The notes below the pieces were generated by a model. It searched no databases, had not been told where the DNA came from, and was given only the letters and a program-made list of their open reading frames with translations. A stretch of DNA of 64,000 bases. It comes from Undaria pinnatifida (taxonomy: Eukaryota; Sar; Phaeophyceae; Laminariales; Alariaceae). The stretch is from NCBI GenBank assembly GCA_012845835.1, contig JABAKD010000013.1:9923128-9987127 (forward strand). Direction: 5' to 3'. Shown piece after piece: positions 57,001 to 64,000 of the stretch (the first letter of the stretch is position 1; every line of letters starts with the position of its first letter). A program made the position numbers and the translations under genes.

Positions 57001-59014
57001 CTACGGTTTCAGTTGCCATGGCCGTCAATCTCCCGACTACTCGCGATTTTTTTCTTCCACCTTTTTTTTTGTTAGTTTTTCCCCTTTTTTTTCTTTTTTT
57101 CCGTTTTGTATGTTATTTTATTTTGTCATTATATTAGTTATTTTTCAGACTAAACAGATCGATTATTTAGTATCAGTTTTTTCTTAATCGCAATCTTTTT
57201 TTCTAGTTGTACGTTTTTTCGCTGTTTTGTTGTTAAGGAATATTTTTGTTAATTTGTATTTGGCTGTTATTTTTGGTCCTCGGCGTTCGCTTTCCGCGCA
57301 TAGGCCGGAGATGTGAACTACGCGGACGTGGACCACAGGGGCGGAGGCGTTGTGCACTTCAGCAACAGGGAAGGCATGGAGTACGCTCTCCGTAAACTTG
57401 ATGGCTCGGAGTTCTCCAACAGATACGACAACGCTTACATTCAGGTTGGTTTTATGTTCGCGTGCTCTTCACGTTTTGGTTGGGGGGGGGTACGATTTTT
57501 AGAGAGAGGTGTGTCAAACCAAGTAGGCCTCCCTTGAAACGTTGTTTGTCTTGAATCGAAATGCATTTTCGTGTAGGTTGTCGTATGCCGGTGCCAAGCC
57601 AGTGTACCTCTTGTAAACCCCTTGATAGAGCCCCCAAGTTCCTCTCTATACTAAATTGAAGTATTTTTCCCCCGAAACGGGGTTCCAGTTGTGAAGGCGT
57701 TAAGGTCGGTGTTTATCTTGAACCGAGCTCTGTTAATCGTACCCCCCCCCTTGTAAACCGGTATTATTTGTACCTATCGGCAGTTTGCACGTCCCGTGTC
57801 CGAGTCTATTATTGGTCCATCATAGAGTGATACAAGCTCTATGGCCACAAAGTACAGGTGGGGTGTCTGATACCCCGCTTTAGCCAGATTTCGAGCCCGC
57901 TTGACCTCCTCTCTCGCAACCTGAAATTGACTTTTAATAGTAGTATACAGTTTCCTGTTCTCTCTTCGTTTTGCTCGTGCCGTCTATGTATTGTCTTAGC
58001 ACTTTTATTTCTCTTTTTCCCTCTCGGTAGACCTAACTCAAATCGATACAGTACGGGCACTCAGCAGGCTCTTCTCCCCCCCTCCCCACTACGGTACGCG
58101 CCTTCATTTTTTAGGTTAATTCAGCACTTTTCTTTTCTTCGACTCGCGTCGTCGAATTGTGCTTGCTAGGTTTGTAAGAGTATAGTGTGTTGGGAACTTA
58201 CACCATTTGGCCCAGTTTTTGACGCCGCTTTTGACCCCGCTTGATACAGCTTTTAAACCGGTTTTTGTCCCCGCTTGATGTCCCAGGCGCTACCTCACCA
58301 CATAGCCTACAAACTAAACTACAGTGTAGCTGGTGTAAATTAATAAGCAGCGCATAGTTGACCACGCTTCGGACCTCGCTTACCACAGCTCTTGACACAA
58401 GTTTTTTCAACTTTATTTTGGCCCTTATTTTTGACCCCGGTTGACCCAACGATTCGACCCCGCTTTTGACCTCGCTTTCAACCTCTGCAGGTGCTACCTC
58501 ACCGCATGCAGTGGTTCCTCGCCGCACACAGCCTACAAATACAGAGTAAAATCAAACCTAAGCATAACATTGTTTGGGCTGGTTGGTGTTAACTAGCGCG
58601 GTGGCTCGTCGCTTTTTCTCTAGTTTTGAAGAGTTTTGTTGTGTTACCGTAGGAACGCCCGAGTTCCCGCTTTTTGCTTGCGCCACCCCGGGATTTTCAT
58701 GCCACCTACGTAACGACGGCGAACTTTGTACACTGAACTAACCTATAAACAACCTGTGTAGTACCTTGACTCCACCTTTGGCCCTCGCTTTGGCCCTCGC
58801 TTTGGTTCAACTTTTGACCCCTTTTTTTGTACCCCGCTGTTGACCCCGCTTTCAACCTCTGCAGGTGCTACCTCACCGCGACAGCGTCCGCCAGCAGAGC
58901 CGCAGCCTATCCAGGAGCCGTTCCCCCCCCCGCCGGGAGCGTGAGCGCCGCAGATCCAGGTCCCGCTCCCCTCCCCCCCGCGACTCCTACCGCGGGAGGT
59001 CTCGCTCCCGGTAA
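47916..59014 (+). CDS. SRSF1: SR splicing factor, SRSF1/SR34 type, 5 exons
   Basis: A nuclear pre-mRNA splicing factor that binds exonic enhancers and recruits U1/U2 components. Exons: 47916-48094, 49277-49548, 52826-52908, 57304-57444, 58865-59014; introns are GT-AG and in phase; about 274 aa. RRM1 (residues 1-80) has RNP2 LYIGNL and RNP1 AFGFVTFE. Residues about 85-150 form a long Gly/Tyr hinge. The second, pseudo-RRM (about 152-225) carries [13 protein letters not shown], the signature separating SRSF1-type proteins from other SR proteins, then AGDVNYADV and [19 protein letters not shown]. The C-terminal 49 residues are an RS domain ([27 protein letters not shown]). The start Met matches the usual N-terminus. 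The hinge is much longer and the RS tail slightly shorter than in animal SRSF1. Introns 1 and 4 hold copies of exon edges; intron 3 hosts several transposon remnants. Confidence 0.95.
48180..48350 (+). repeat. Two exon-1 donor echoes in intron 1
   Basis: A weak copy (GGCGAGGGCTAGTTAAG..TTGGAGGCGGG) has its TAG at 48202, 108 bp from the real donor. A strong copy (GCGGACGAGGCCGTCAGGGT then TAGGTATGG) lies at 229 bp and keeps an AG|GTATGG donor. Confidence 0.85.
48585..48770 (+). mobile_element. R3 dispersed element, copy c, truncated, in intron 1
   Basis: Starts CTTCAGCTGTGAGAT and keeps TTTGCAAGCTG, TGATACTTCGATCGCAC and GGCTCCCCT. It stops near GGGTCAACTA, so the right end is missing. Confidence 0.65.
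49277..49548 (+). CDS. SRSF1: SR factor exon 2 (end of RRM1 and glycine hinge)
   Basis: 272 nt. Encodes [20 protein letters not shown] then a stretch of about 65 residues made almost only of Gly with regular Tyr/Phe, ending [13 protein letters not shown]. Acceptor GGCAG, donor GTGAGT. The coding strand is extremely G-rich. Confidence 0.92.
50965..51250 (+). repeat. Minisatellite, 20-bp unit, in intron 2
   Basis: Roughly a dozen diverged units of the form GCTTAGCTTGGATGGGCAGT. Confidence 0.85.
51820..52130 (+). repeat. Minisatellite with TACGTACGTCC core in intron 2
   Basis: Units of about 30 bp such as CGATCGTTACATGTGTCCCA and TACGTACGTCCTACGCCC, becoming irregular after 52000. Confidence 0.75.
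52826..52908 (+). CDS. SRSF1: SR factor exon 3 (start of RRM2)
   Basis: 83 nt. Completes Gly, then [20 protein letters not shown] and LKDHMRK. Acceptor TTTAG, donor GTGAGG. Confidence 0.95.
53190..54650 (+). repeat. Diverged tandem repeat in intron 3
   Basis: Four copies of a unit centred on GCAAGCCGGCAGTGAGTTGTGG, with GTGCCCCC.CC and TGCCGCCGCC-type blocks, near 53205, 54020, 54355 and 54620. The first copy is interrupted by repeat R5. No reading frame is conserved. Confidence 0.7.
53504..53888 (+). repeat. Dispersed repeat R5, copy 2
   Basis: Direct counterpart of 10147-10507. It has gained an AACCCTAACCCTAA patch near 53789, next to CTACAAACGAAGTAAGCAA. Confidence 0.75.
55361..56079. 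mobile_element. 719-bp element with ~54-bp terminal inverted repeats
   Basis: Left end GGCCATTTCTTCCACAGTCG and right end (inverted) GGCCATTTCTTACACAGTCG. Similarity continues through CAGTCGAAAAC.GCC.TTTTCGACTG. The interior is non-coding. The flanks are TCA on the left and TTA on the right. GGCC termini with a possible 3-bp TWA-like target suggest PIF/Harbinger, but one flank base mismatches. It lies in SR factor intron 3. Confidence 0.75.
56265..56330 (+). repeat. R6-like fragment in intron 3
   Basis: Resembles the R6 core (CAGAACGGGAGTGCAGTCCTAA then AGGTGTTA), without clear ends. Confidence 0.35.
57304..57444 (+). CDS. SRSF1: SR factor exon 4 (rest of RRM2)
   Basis: 141 nt, 47 codons in phase 0: [34 protein letters not shown], then [12 protein letters not shown]. 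Acceptor GCATAG, donor GTTGGT. Confidence 0.95.
57612..57703 (+). mobile_element. R6 MITE copy in intron 4
   Basis: 92 bp, left GTAAACCCCTTGATAGAGCCC-like end, right AAGGCGTTAA (TTAA 57700-57703). The left TTAA is changed to GTAA. Confidence 0.6.
58055..58166 (-). mobile_element. SINE-like element, copy 2, 5'-truncated
   Basis: Reverse complement of 9007-9113 (AATTCGACGACGCGA, GTGCTGAATT, CGTACCGTAGTGGGGAGG). The tRNA-like head is absent. Confidence 0.7.
58200..58592 (+). repeat. Two exon-5 acceptor echoes in intron 4
   Basis: The real acceptor is CTGCAG at 58864. Earlier copies are CTGCAG at 58490 followed by GTGCTACCTCACCGC, and CCCAG at 58286 followed by GCGCTACCTCACCAC. All three are preceded by TTTTGACCCCGCTT repeats. 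Both echoes are in the same phase as the true exon. The 58491 copy reads [14 protein letters not shown] onward to TAA at 58590-58592, and the 58287 copy reads [18 protein letters not shown] and stops. Confidence 0.9.
58865..59014 (+). CDS. SRSF1: SR factor exon 5 (RS domain, stop)
   Basis: 150 nt: [52 protein letters not shown] at 59012-59014. Acceptor CTGCAG. Confidence 0.93.
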   Translation: MLPHRDSVRQQSRSLSRSRSPPRRERERRRSRSRSPPPRDSYRGRSRSR

Positions 59015-60040
59015 TGGCCTGAGCTGATGCATGCATCACCATGATGGCGGGAAGGGAGGAGGAATGGGGCGAGAATGGACGCGCTTGGCGAATTGTCATG
59101 GCAGTGGAGACGGGGGGAGGGGAGGGCGGAGGAGCGGGAAGAAGGGAGCGGGGCAGTAGCAGCAGTAGGACGTTCGGAATGGAGGCGAAGAAGTGGAGGT
59201 TTTGGCGTCGAAGCCCCGGCGTGTGGAATTTGCATGGAAAGCACTTCTCGGCCAGCTTCTCGGCCAGTCCCGTGACTGTAGCTGGCTGTAGCTGTAGCTT
59301 GTAGCTAAGTCCATCGCTTCGTTCTATTTTCGATGGACACGAGCAAAGTGGTGGAGGCGGGAGGGGGGGGGGGGGGGGGGGGAGGGGGGGGGGGAGTAAC
59401 TGTAGCTTCTTTTCTTCGATGGAAACGGGCGAGGAGAGGGGGGGGTGGAGGGGGGGGGCGTTGTGGGCGGAGGGAGAGGGAGAAAGAAGGTCCGAACGTC
59501 GACGGCAAAAAAGTAGCAGCAGTAGCACCGCTCGCTGATTTTGGCTGCGAGCTTGTTTGTTGTAGGTTGGAGATATTCCGATGTAGCAGCGGGAGGCGAG
59601 GAGGGGATTGCGAAGCTTTTCAGGGCTTGGAATAGGGCGTTGTCTTGTACAGGGTTGCAACCCTACAACGAGCGAAAATAAGAGTTTTGGGGTCTCTCGT
59701 GGGTTTGGAATGAGGCGTTATGTCATACGGGGATGCAAACCCATTATTGGGAGAAAATAGGGTTGTTTGTGCAGCGTTCCGCGCTTTGTAGCGGGCAGGG
59801 GACATCGTGGACACATCCCGGGTTTCATGATGGCTTTGCTCCGGGTGGTCATGCACGGCTGTAGACCATGGGTTTTTCTAGTGGTTGGATGTTTAGCGAG
59901 TGGAGAGCGAGAAAGCAAAAGTGTCCATGATGCCGCGTGGTGTAGTAGGTATGCTTCCGGCTTTGATGCCGGCACGGTAGAAAATGCGTCCGGTTTTTCT
60001 CCCGCGGGTTCTAGTTGTACCTTTTGAACGAGACGGGGGC
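59015..60040. other. 3' flank of SR factor; G-rich tracts, no gene
   Basis: Long G runs interrupted by A at 59361-59395 and 59440-59460. A minus-strand frame of 305 aa across here and exon 5 is proline-rich only because of these tracts. Two diverged copies near 59635-59685 and 59695-59745 (GGGCGTT.T.TTGTAC.GGG.TGCAA-like) form a short tandem duplication. Confidence 0.5.
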
Positions 60041-60049
60041 GAGAGTTTC

Positions 60050-60170
60050 TTCCATTTGAGTCGGTTCAGTTCGACTCGGATCGTTTCGTTCTTGTTCGGT
60101 TTTGTTTGATGCGGTTGAGTTCGGTTCGGTTCGATTCGGTTGAGCTCTGTTTGGTTCGATTCGTTTTCTC
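60050..60170. repeat. GGTTC/GATTC pentamer-type repeat
   Basis: Irregular GTTCGGTTCG and GATTCGGTTGAG words. A minus-strand frame through it codes NRTEPN-like repeats and is not treated as a gene. Confidence 0.7.
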
Positions 60171-60719
60171 GTACGACCGCGGTTAATGCCTTCTGACGCC
60201 TCCGGCATTAATCGCCACCAGCCCCAATTGCCGTGCTGGCTCGATAGCAGTTGCAACAGCGTACCAGGTATAGTATTAGGAGTATATGAGGGTGTTTGGC
60301 GCGAGGAGCTGGTGTAGTGAGCCGGGCCTGTTAATTTTCGGAGATGCAGCAAAAGGGGCATAATATTAATTAAAAACATTACATAAATGGAGCCTGTTTT
60401 GTTTTTCCAAAGAGCAACCAAAGAAGTAACACGGAAAGGAGCAAACAACGGTGATGACGTCATACGTATCATATTATAGGAAAACCTGCTATTTTTCTTA
60501 AATGCAAGCAAAAAATGACGTGGAGAGGAGCAAACAACGATGGTGACGTAAAACTTGTCATACACTACATAGGAGCATGCATGTGTTACATCAAGTAGCA
60601 AACGAAATGTAAGGTGGAAAAAAAAGCTCGTATTAATAGGAGCGATACAATGATGACCATAAAATACGCAGTTCCGTCTAAATACTAAAATGCGAGCAAG
60701 GGATTACATTTAAAACCAA

Positions 60720-60803
60720 CAACGCAGCTTGCAAAGATGAGTATTGACCCTGAATTCGTCGAAGTCACAGATCTGACGGCCTTGAAATATTTTTATGAAA
60801 TAA
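60720..60803 (-). repeat. R3 fragment
   Basis: GCAGCTTGCAAAGATGAGT.TTGA...TTCGTCGAAGTCACAGATCTG resembles the inverted left end of R3. TACCAGGTA follows directly at 60804. Confidence 0.5.
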
Positions 60804-60837
60804 TACCAGGTATATCCCCGGAGTGGGTGACCGAGCG

Positions 60838-61016
60838 AGTAGTGTTTACCAGGGCTATGCACGGGTCGCGAGTCGGGTCGGATCAGGAGGCTTTCAAAAT
60901 CTTGTAGATCAAGTCGGGTTGAGTCAGGAAGTGTTCGAAATCTCACGGGTAATGTCGGGTCGGGTGGAGTCACCCTTACTCGGCCCGACCCGCGAGAAGC
61001 GACCCGGCCCTTGAAA
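60838..61016. repeat. R10 repeat, copy 2
   Basis: Inverse relative of 29670-29830: GGGCTATGCACGGGTCGCGAG, GTCGGGTCGG, GAAATCTCACGGGT. Confidence 0.6.
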
Positions 61017-61114
61017 ACAAAAACTGGTGTTTACTCACGATCTGACCCAGCTTCGACAAAGTGGTTACAAGTTGACCATGTATGAATATACACCAGGTAT
61101 AATACCACGTACTC

Positions 61115-61395
61115 GTTATTGAATGGTGTGAACACACAAACCCCGCAGCACATACATTTTCATTCGACGGTTGATAGTACTGGCATGCATACTGCTCCGT
61201 ATTACGTATTCGTTGAATGGTTGATGTTTATTAATAATTAAAAGCTCATACTTCCCCATTGCATCTTCATCGAATGGTTGATCATACGCACTCACTCGCC
61301 CCCCATTACGCCTTAATATCGATTCAATGGTTGATGACGTGTCTCCCCCATGACTACGTCCTCGCCACGTCTTAATCCAATGAATGGCTGGTATG
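61115..61395. repeat. Minisatellite, ~60-bp unit, GAATGGTTGAT core
   Basis: Five diverged units with CGAATGGTTGAT-like words near 61118, 61158, 61212, 61273 and 61324, plus a terminal GAATGGCTGG. Confidence 0.65.
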
Positions 61396-61835
61396 ATAGT
61401 CCACACGTCCACACCCCCTGTGCTTTCAGTACGATCTGCGATGCGATATCTCTCATGATCTTCCCTCTCCCAGAAGAAATTAAATCAAGTGCGTTGGCTT
61501 CATCGCGACTACAACCCTGACCAAATCACCAATCAACGTAGGGAGGGTCTCCTTCGCTTCGTGCACAGCAGTACTGGTATCAGTTAGTGTGTCCCAACCA
61601 TTTTATTCGATGCCTGGTAACCTCTACCAGGTACTATTTATTACTCCGTATGTCACGCAGCAAGTATTCGGACGGACGGACATATACATAAATACGTACT
61701 TTTTCGCCACAGAGAACCTCTGAGTCAGTAGAATCGGGAAATAAATATAGTCCTCGCTAACTATTCATTCAATATTATTATCTGAAATCCACGCGAAAAT
61801 ATTAACTCCGGTATTATATATTATTATAACAATAA
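61396..61835. other. No recognised feature
   Basis: AT-leaning sequence with one TACCAGGTA palindrome at 61625. No exon seen. Confidence 0.4.
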
Positions 61836-61839
61836 AAAT

Positions 61840-62400
61840 ACGCTCCAGCTGTGTGTGATACTCCGATCGCGCGTATTACGGGGTGTGTGTCCTTCAGTAA
61901 GGATACAGCTCGGCGACTCCCCTCGGAACTTTTTTTTCCTTTTTTTTTCTTCACACTTTTACTTTCCAGCTTCTGGACAAGCCGTGGTCACAGGTGCCGC
62001 TCCTTCTTCCCCCCGGTGATTGCCTTCAATTTTTATCGCGTATAGGGTTCAGCAATCCCACTGCTCGTCGATTTTTCATCGAGTGTTGCTAACTCAGGCT
62101 CTCGCGCTTTCCGCAAGCCAACTTGTGCACAAGAAAATTTCCCCACGAATTTATACGAGTACGCACCCGGGGCGATTCGAACTCACGAAACTGACCTATA
62201 CCAGGCTCGAGGATAACCTCATACGCCACCGAGGCTACTTACAGCAGTGCAGCTTGTACCTGGCTGGGTCAACGGGGTGATGCTAATCAATCTGTGCGCG
62301 GAGACTACAAAAACCGTTTCTGAGGGGGACAAATCACACAGCTGTGGAAAGAAAAGGCATCAGTTTATCATGTATATCCTGTAAATCGTACAACCGGTGA
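61840..62400 (+). mobile_element. R3 element, copy d, split by a SINE
   Basis: The left part runs from CCAGCTGTG to GGCGACTCCCCT (about 61848-61925). The right part resumes TACAGCAGTG..GGTCAAC and ends CACACAGCTGTGG, ATCAGTTTATCATG (about 62222-62380). The interruption is the SINE at 61926-62221. Confidence 0.7.
61926..62221 (-). mobile_element. tRNA-headed SINE nested in R3
   Basis: On the minus strand the head begins GTAGCCTCGGTGGCGTATG, a good A box (TAGCCTCGGTGG). A B-box-like GAGTTCGAATCGCC lies about 55 bases on. The element ends in an A-rich tail, seen on the plus strand as T8CCT9 (61930-61948). Length is about 296 bp. The tRNA source is not identifiable by eye and no clear target duplication was found. 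Confidence 0.6.
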
Positions 62401-62935
62401 GGGGAGGGCGGAGATTTTTTTGAGGCGTGGGGGCCGGGGGCGGGGGGGGGCGGGGTAGTAGAAGGGGGGGGGGGGGGGAACTAAATCTATGCAGCAGCTA
62501 TAAACTCTTAAAGAGGATAAATCTGACGATTGTGGGAGGAACGCATCAGATTATAATGTATATGCTGTAAATCGTACAACCGGTGAGGAGAGGGGGGGGG
62601 GGGGCGAAAGGGGGGGGGGGGGGGGGGGGGGCGAAGGGGAGGGGAAGGGGGGGGGAAGGGAGAAGGGCGGGGGGGGGAAGGGGGAAGGAGGATTTTTATC
62701 CGCTTTAGATCGCATAAATGTATACCTGGTAGGAACTTACTATACGCATGGTGCTAGGTCTAGGCGATGGTGCGGGTGGTGAGGAAGGAGGGGGCGTAGG
62801 GGGGGGGGGGGGTGGCGATGGTGGCGGGGAACGGAGGTGGATGATAGCAAATATTCTACCTGCGTGTTACATGCAGATATCCAATATTTCGAAGATAAAC
62901 TATGAAGTGGAAGGGAGGCAAATTATTACGTGAGG
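62400..62935. repeat. R3 right-end derivatives separated by long G tracts
   Basis: GATAAATCTGACG, GCATCAGATTATAATG and CGTACAACCGGTGAGG repeat the R3 right flank. Between them lie G-rich tracts at 62436-62479, 62590-62690 and 62796-62812. Confidence 0.65.
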
Positions 62936-63129
62936 TTGGCTTTTCTTTGATGCTATCTATACGAGTAGTGCTTTCTGGTTGTCGCATAAGATAATACGAG
63001 TACTACTACCGCAGGCACTTATTAAAACTAACTGTGGTACACAATGTTTGATGGCTTCGTGCGGTGTATTATTATACATGGACCAAGCAGTTGTCCGTAA
63101 GATATAATGTTCCAATCTATATTATAAAA

Positions 63130-63660
63130 ATTAAAATACACTCCAGCTGTGAGATCGAAGATTTCGTCGAAACTCATCTTTGCAAGCTGTGTGTGATACT
63201 CCGATCGCGCGCATTACGAGTTGTGTGTCCTCATTAAGGATATAGGTCGGCGACTCCCCTTACAACTACAGTGTAGCTATCAGGGTCAACAGGATGATTT
63301 TAGTCAGTCTGTGCGCGGAAACTATAAAACCCGTTTCTGAGGGGGACAAAATCTGACAGCTGTGAAGGGAAAGGGGGGCCTGGTTTTGATCAAAAGCGAG
63401 CGGGTTTGGAGGGGGGCGGGGGGGGGGGGGGGAAAGGGGCAATTTGTGCATGTAAGCTATAAATCCTTTCGAGGGGATAAATCTGACGGTTTTGGCACCA
63501 GTATATTATTGGGGGCGGGGGGGGGGGGGGGCAGCTCAATATGTGCCTGGAAACTATACATTATTTTGAGGGGATAAATGTGACATTTTTGGAAATAATA
63601 CATCAGTTTATCATGTATATCCTGGGGTAAGTCGTACAATCAGTGAGTAAAGAGAGGGTG
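63130..63660 (+). mobile_element. R3 element, copy e, with tandem right-end copies
   Basis: The full body is at 63145-63364 with both inverted ends (CAGCTGTGAGAT and ATCTGACAGCTG). Two partial right-end repeats follow (GAGGGGATAAAT.TGACG.TTT, near 63470 and 63570), each next to a G tract (63410-63432, 63511-63530). Confidence 0.75.
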
Positions 63661-63816
63661 GAGTGTTCGAGGGGGTGGGTATATACCATGTATCACCATG
63701 ACGATGAATTATATATTATACCAGAGGTACTATAAAGCTTTTTGGTTATTACCGGTGTTCTTTTTTATTAAATACGGTTTGCAGTGTTTGATGCAGTAAA
63801 CGAATCGGCCGGACGG

Positions 63817-63894
63817 TGTTAAGAGAGGGTCTTAGTCCGTTTGACCACTTGCAAAATGTTAACCAATTGCCTACCCAAACTAAGCCTTATAACA
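63817..63894 (-). mobile_element. TRIM solo LTR (copy f)
   Basis: A lone LTR, TGTTAAGAG at 63817 to CTTATAACA at 63894, with no body on either side. This is the usual product of recombination between LTRs. The flanks ACGG and AAGA do not match. Confidence 0.75.
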
Positions 63895-63985
63895 AAGAAC
63901 GGACACATCCATCTCTGCACTTTCCTTCACAAAGAACCTCACTCAGCAGAAAACTGAGGAAATGTGGCACCGAATTTGATGAGCG

Positions 63986-64000
63986 CTGGGGTGCCCGATT
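63986..64000 (+). mobile_element. Probable start of another R13 element at the window edge
   Basis: CTGGGGTGCCCGATT resembles the R13 terminus GGGGTACCCGATTTAAG, but only 15 bases are visible. Confidence 0.3.

Noticed and set aside
58743-59660. 305-aa minus-strand frame across SR factor exon 5
   Set aside because: It is antisense to the RS-domain exon and made of proline runs from poly-G tracts.
60011-60601. 196-aa minus-strand frame ending in NRTEPN-type repeats
   Set aside because: The C-terminal third comes from the GGTTC microsatellite and the rest has no recognisable family.

Overview
The window looks like nuclear DNA from a repeat-rich eukaryote with long introns. Two multi-exon genes could be rebuilt exon by exon with in-phase GT-AG junctions, and nearly everything else is repetitive or unrecognised. 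No bacterial gene, rRNA, CRISPR array or intact tRNA gene was seen. Introns run from about 0.6 to 4.4 kb, exons are GC-rich, and the transporter reads like the stramenopile versions I know. My best guess is a brown-alga-like stramenopile, held with low confidence.

Layout. 1-11 kb: no recognised gene, with several dispersed elements. These include a miniature LTR element family (TRIM; LTR about 84 bp, TG...CA, a TGG primer site and a G-rich polypurine tract), small inverted-repeat elements and a tRNA-headed SINE. 11,195-24,883: a satellite array of a 1,271-bp unit, ten complete copies plus one partial. One copy is split by a TRIM multimer flanked by a 4-bp duplication. 24.9-31.8 kb: dispersed and tandem repeats with one weak hypothetical ORF. 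31,869-40,192 (minus strand): an eight-exon amino acid/auxin permease (AAAP) family transporter of about 437 aa. 40.3-47.9 kb: repeats and unrecognised sequence. 47,916-59,014 (plus strand): a five-exon SR splicing factor of the SRSF1/SR34 type, about 274 aa (RRM1, glycine hinge, SWQDLKD pseudo-RRM2, RS tail). 59-64 kb: dispersed repeats, a SINE nested inside another repeat, long G tracts and a solo LTR.

The most unusual signal lies inside the genes. Several exons have degraded echoes of their own exon-intron junction in an adjacent intron, usually about 190-270 bp away and sometimes two or three in series. This holds for at least five of the eight transporter exons (2, 3, 4, 5 and 8) and two of the five SR-gene exons (1 and 5). 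In the SR gene two echoes keep the AG acceptor in frame and would end the protein without an RS domain. The two genes show no functional link. They share this duplication style and an intron landscape full of small transposons.
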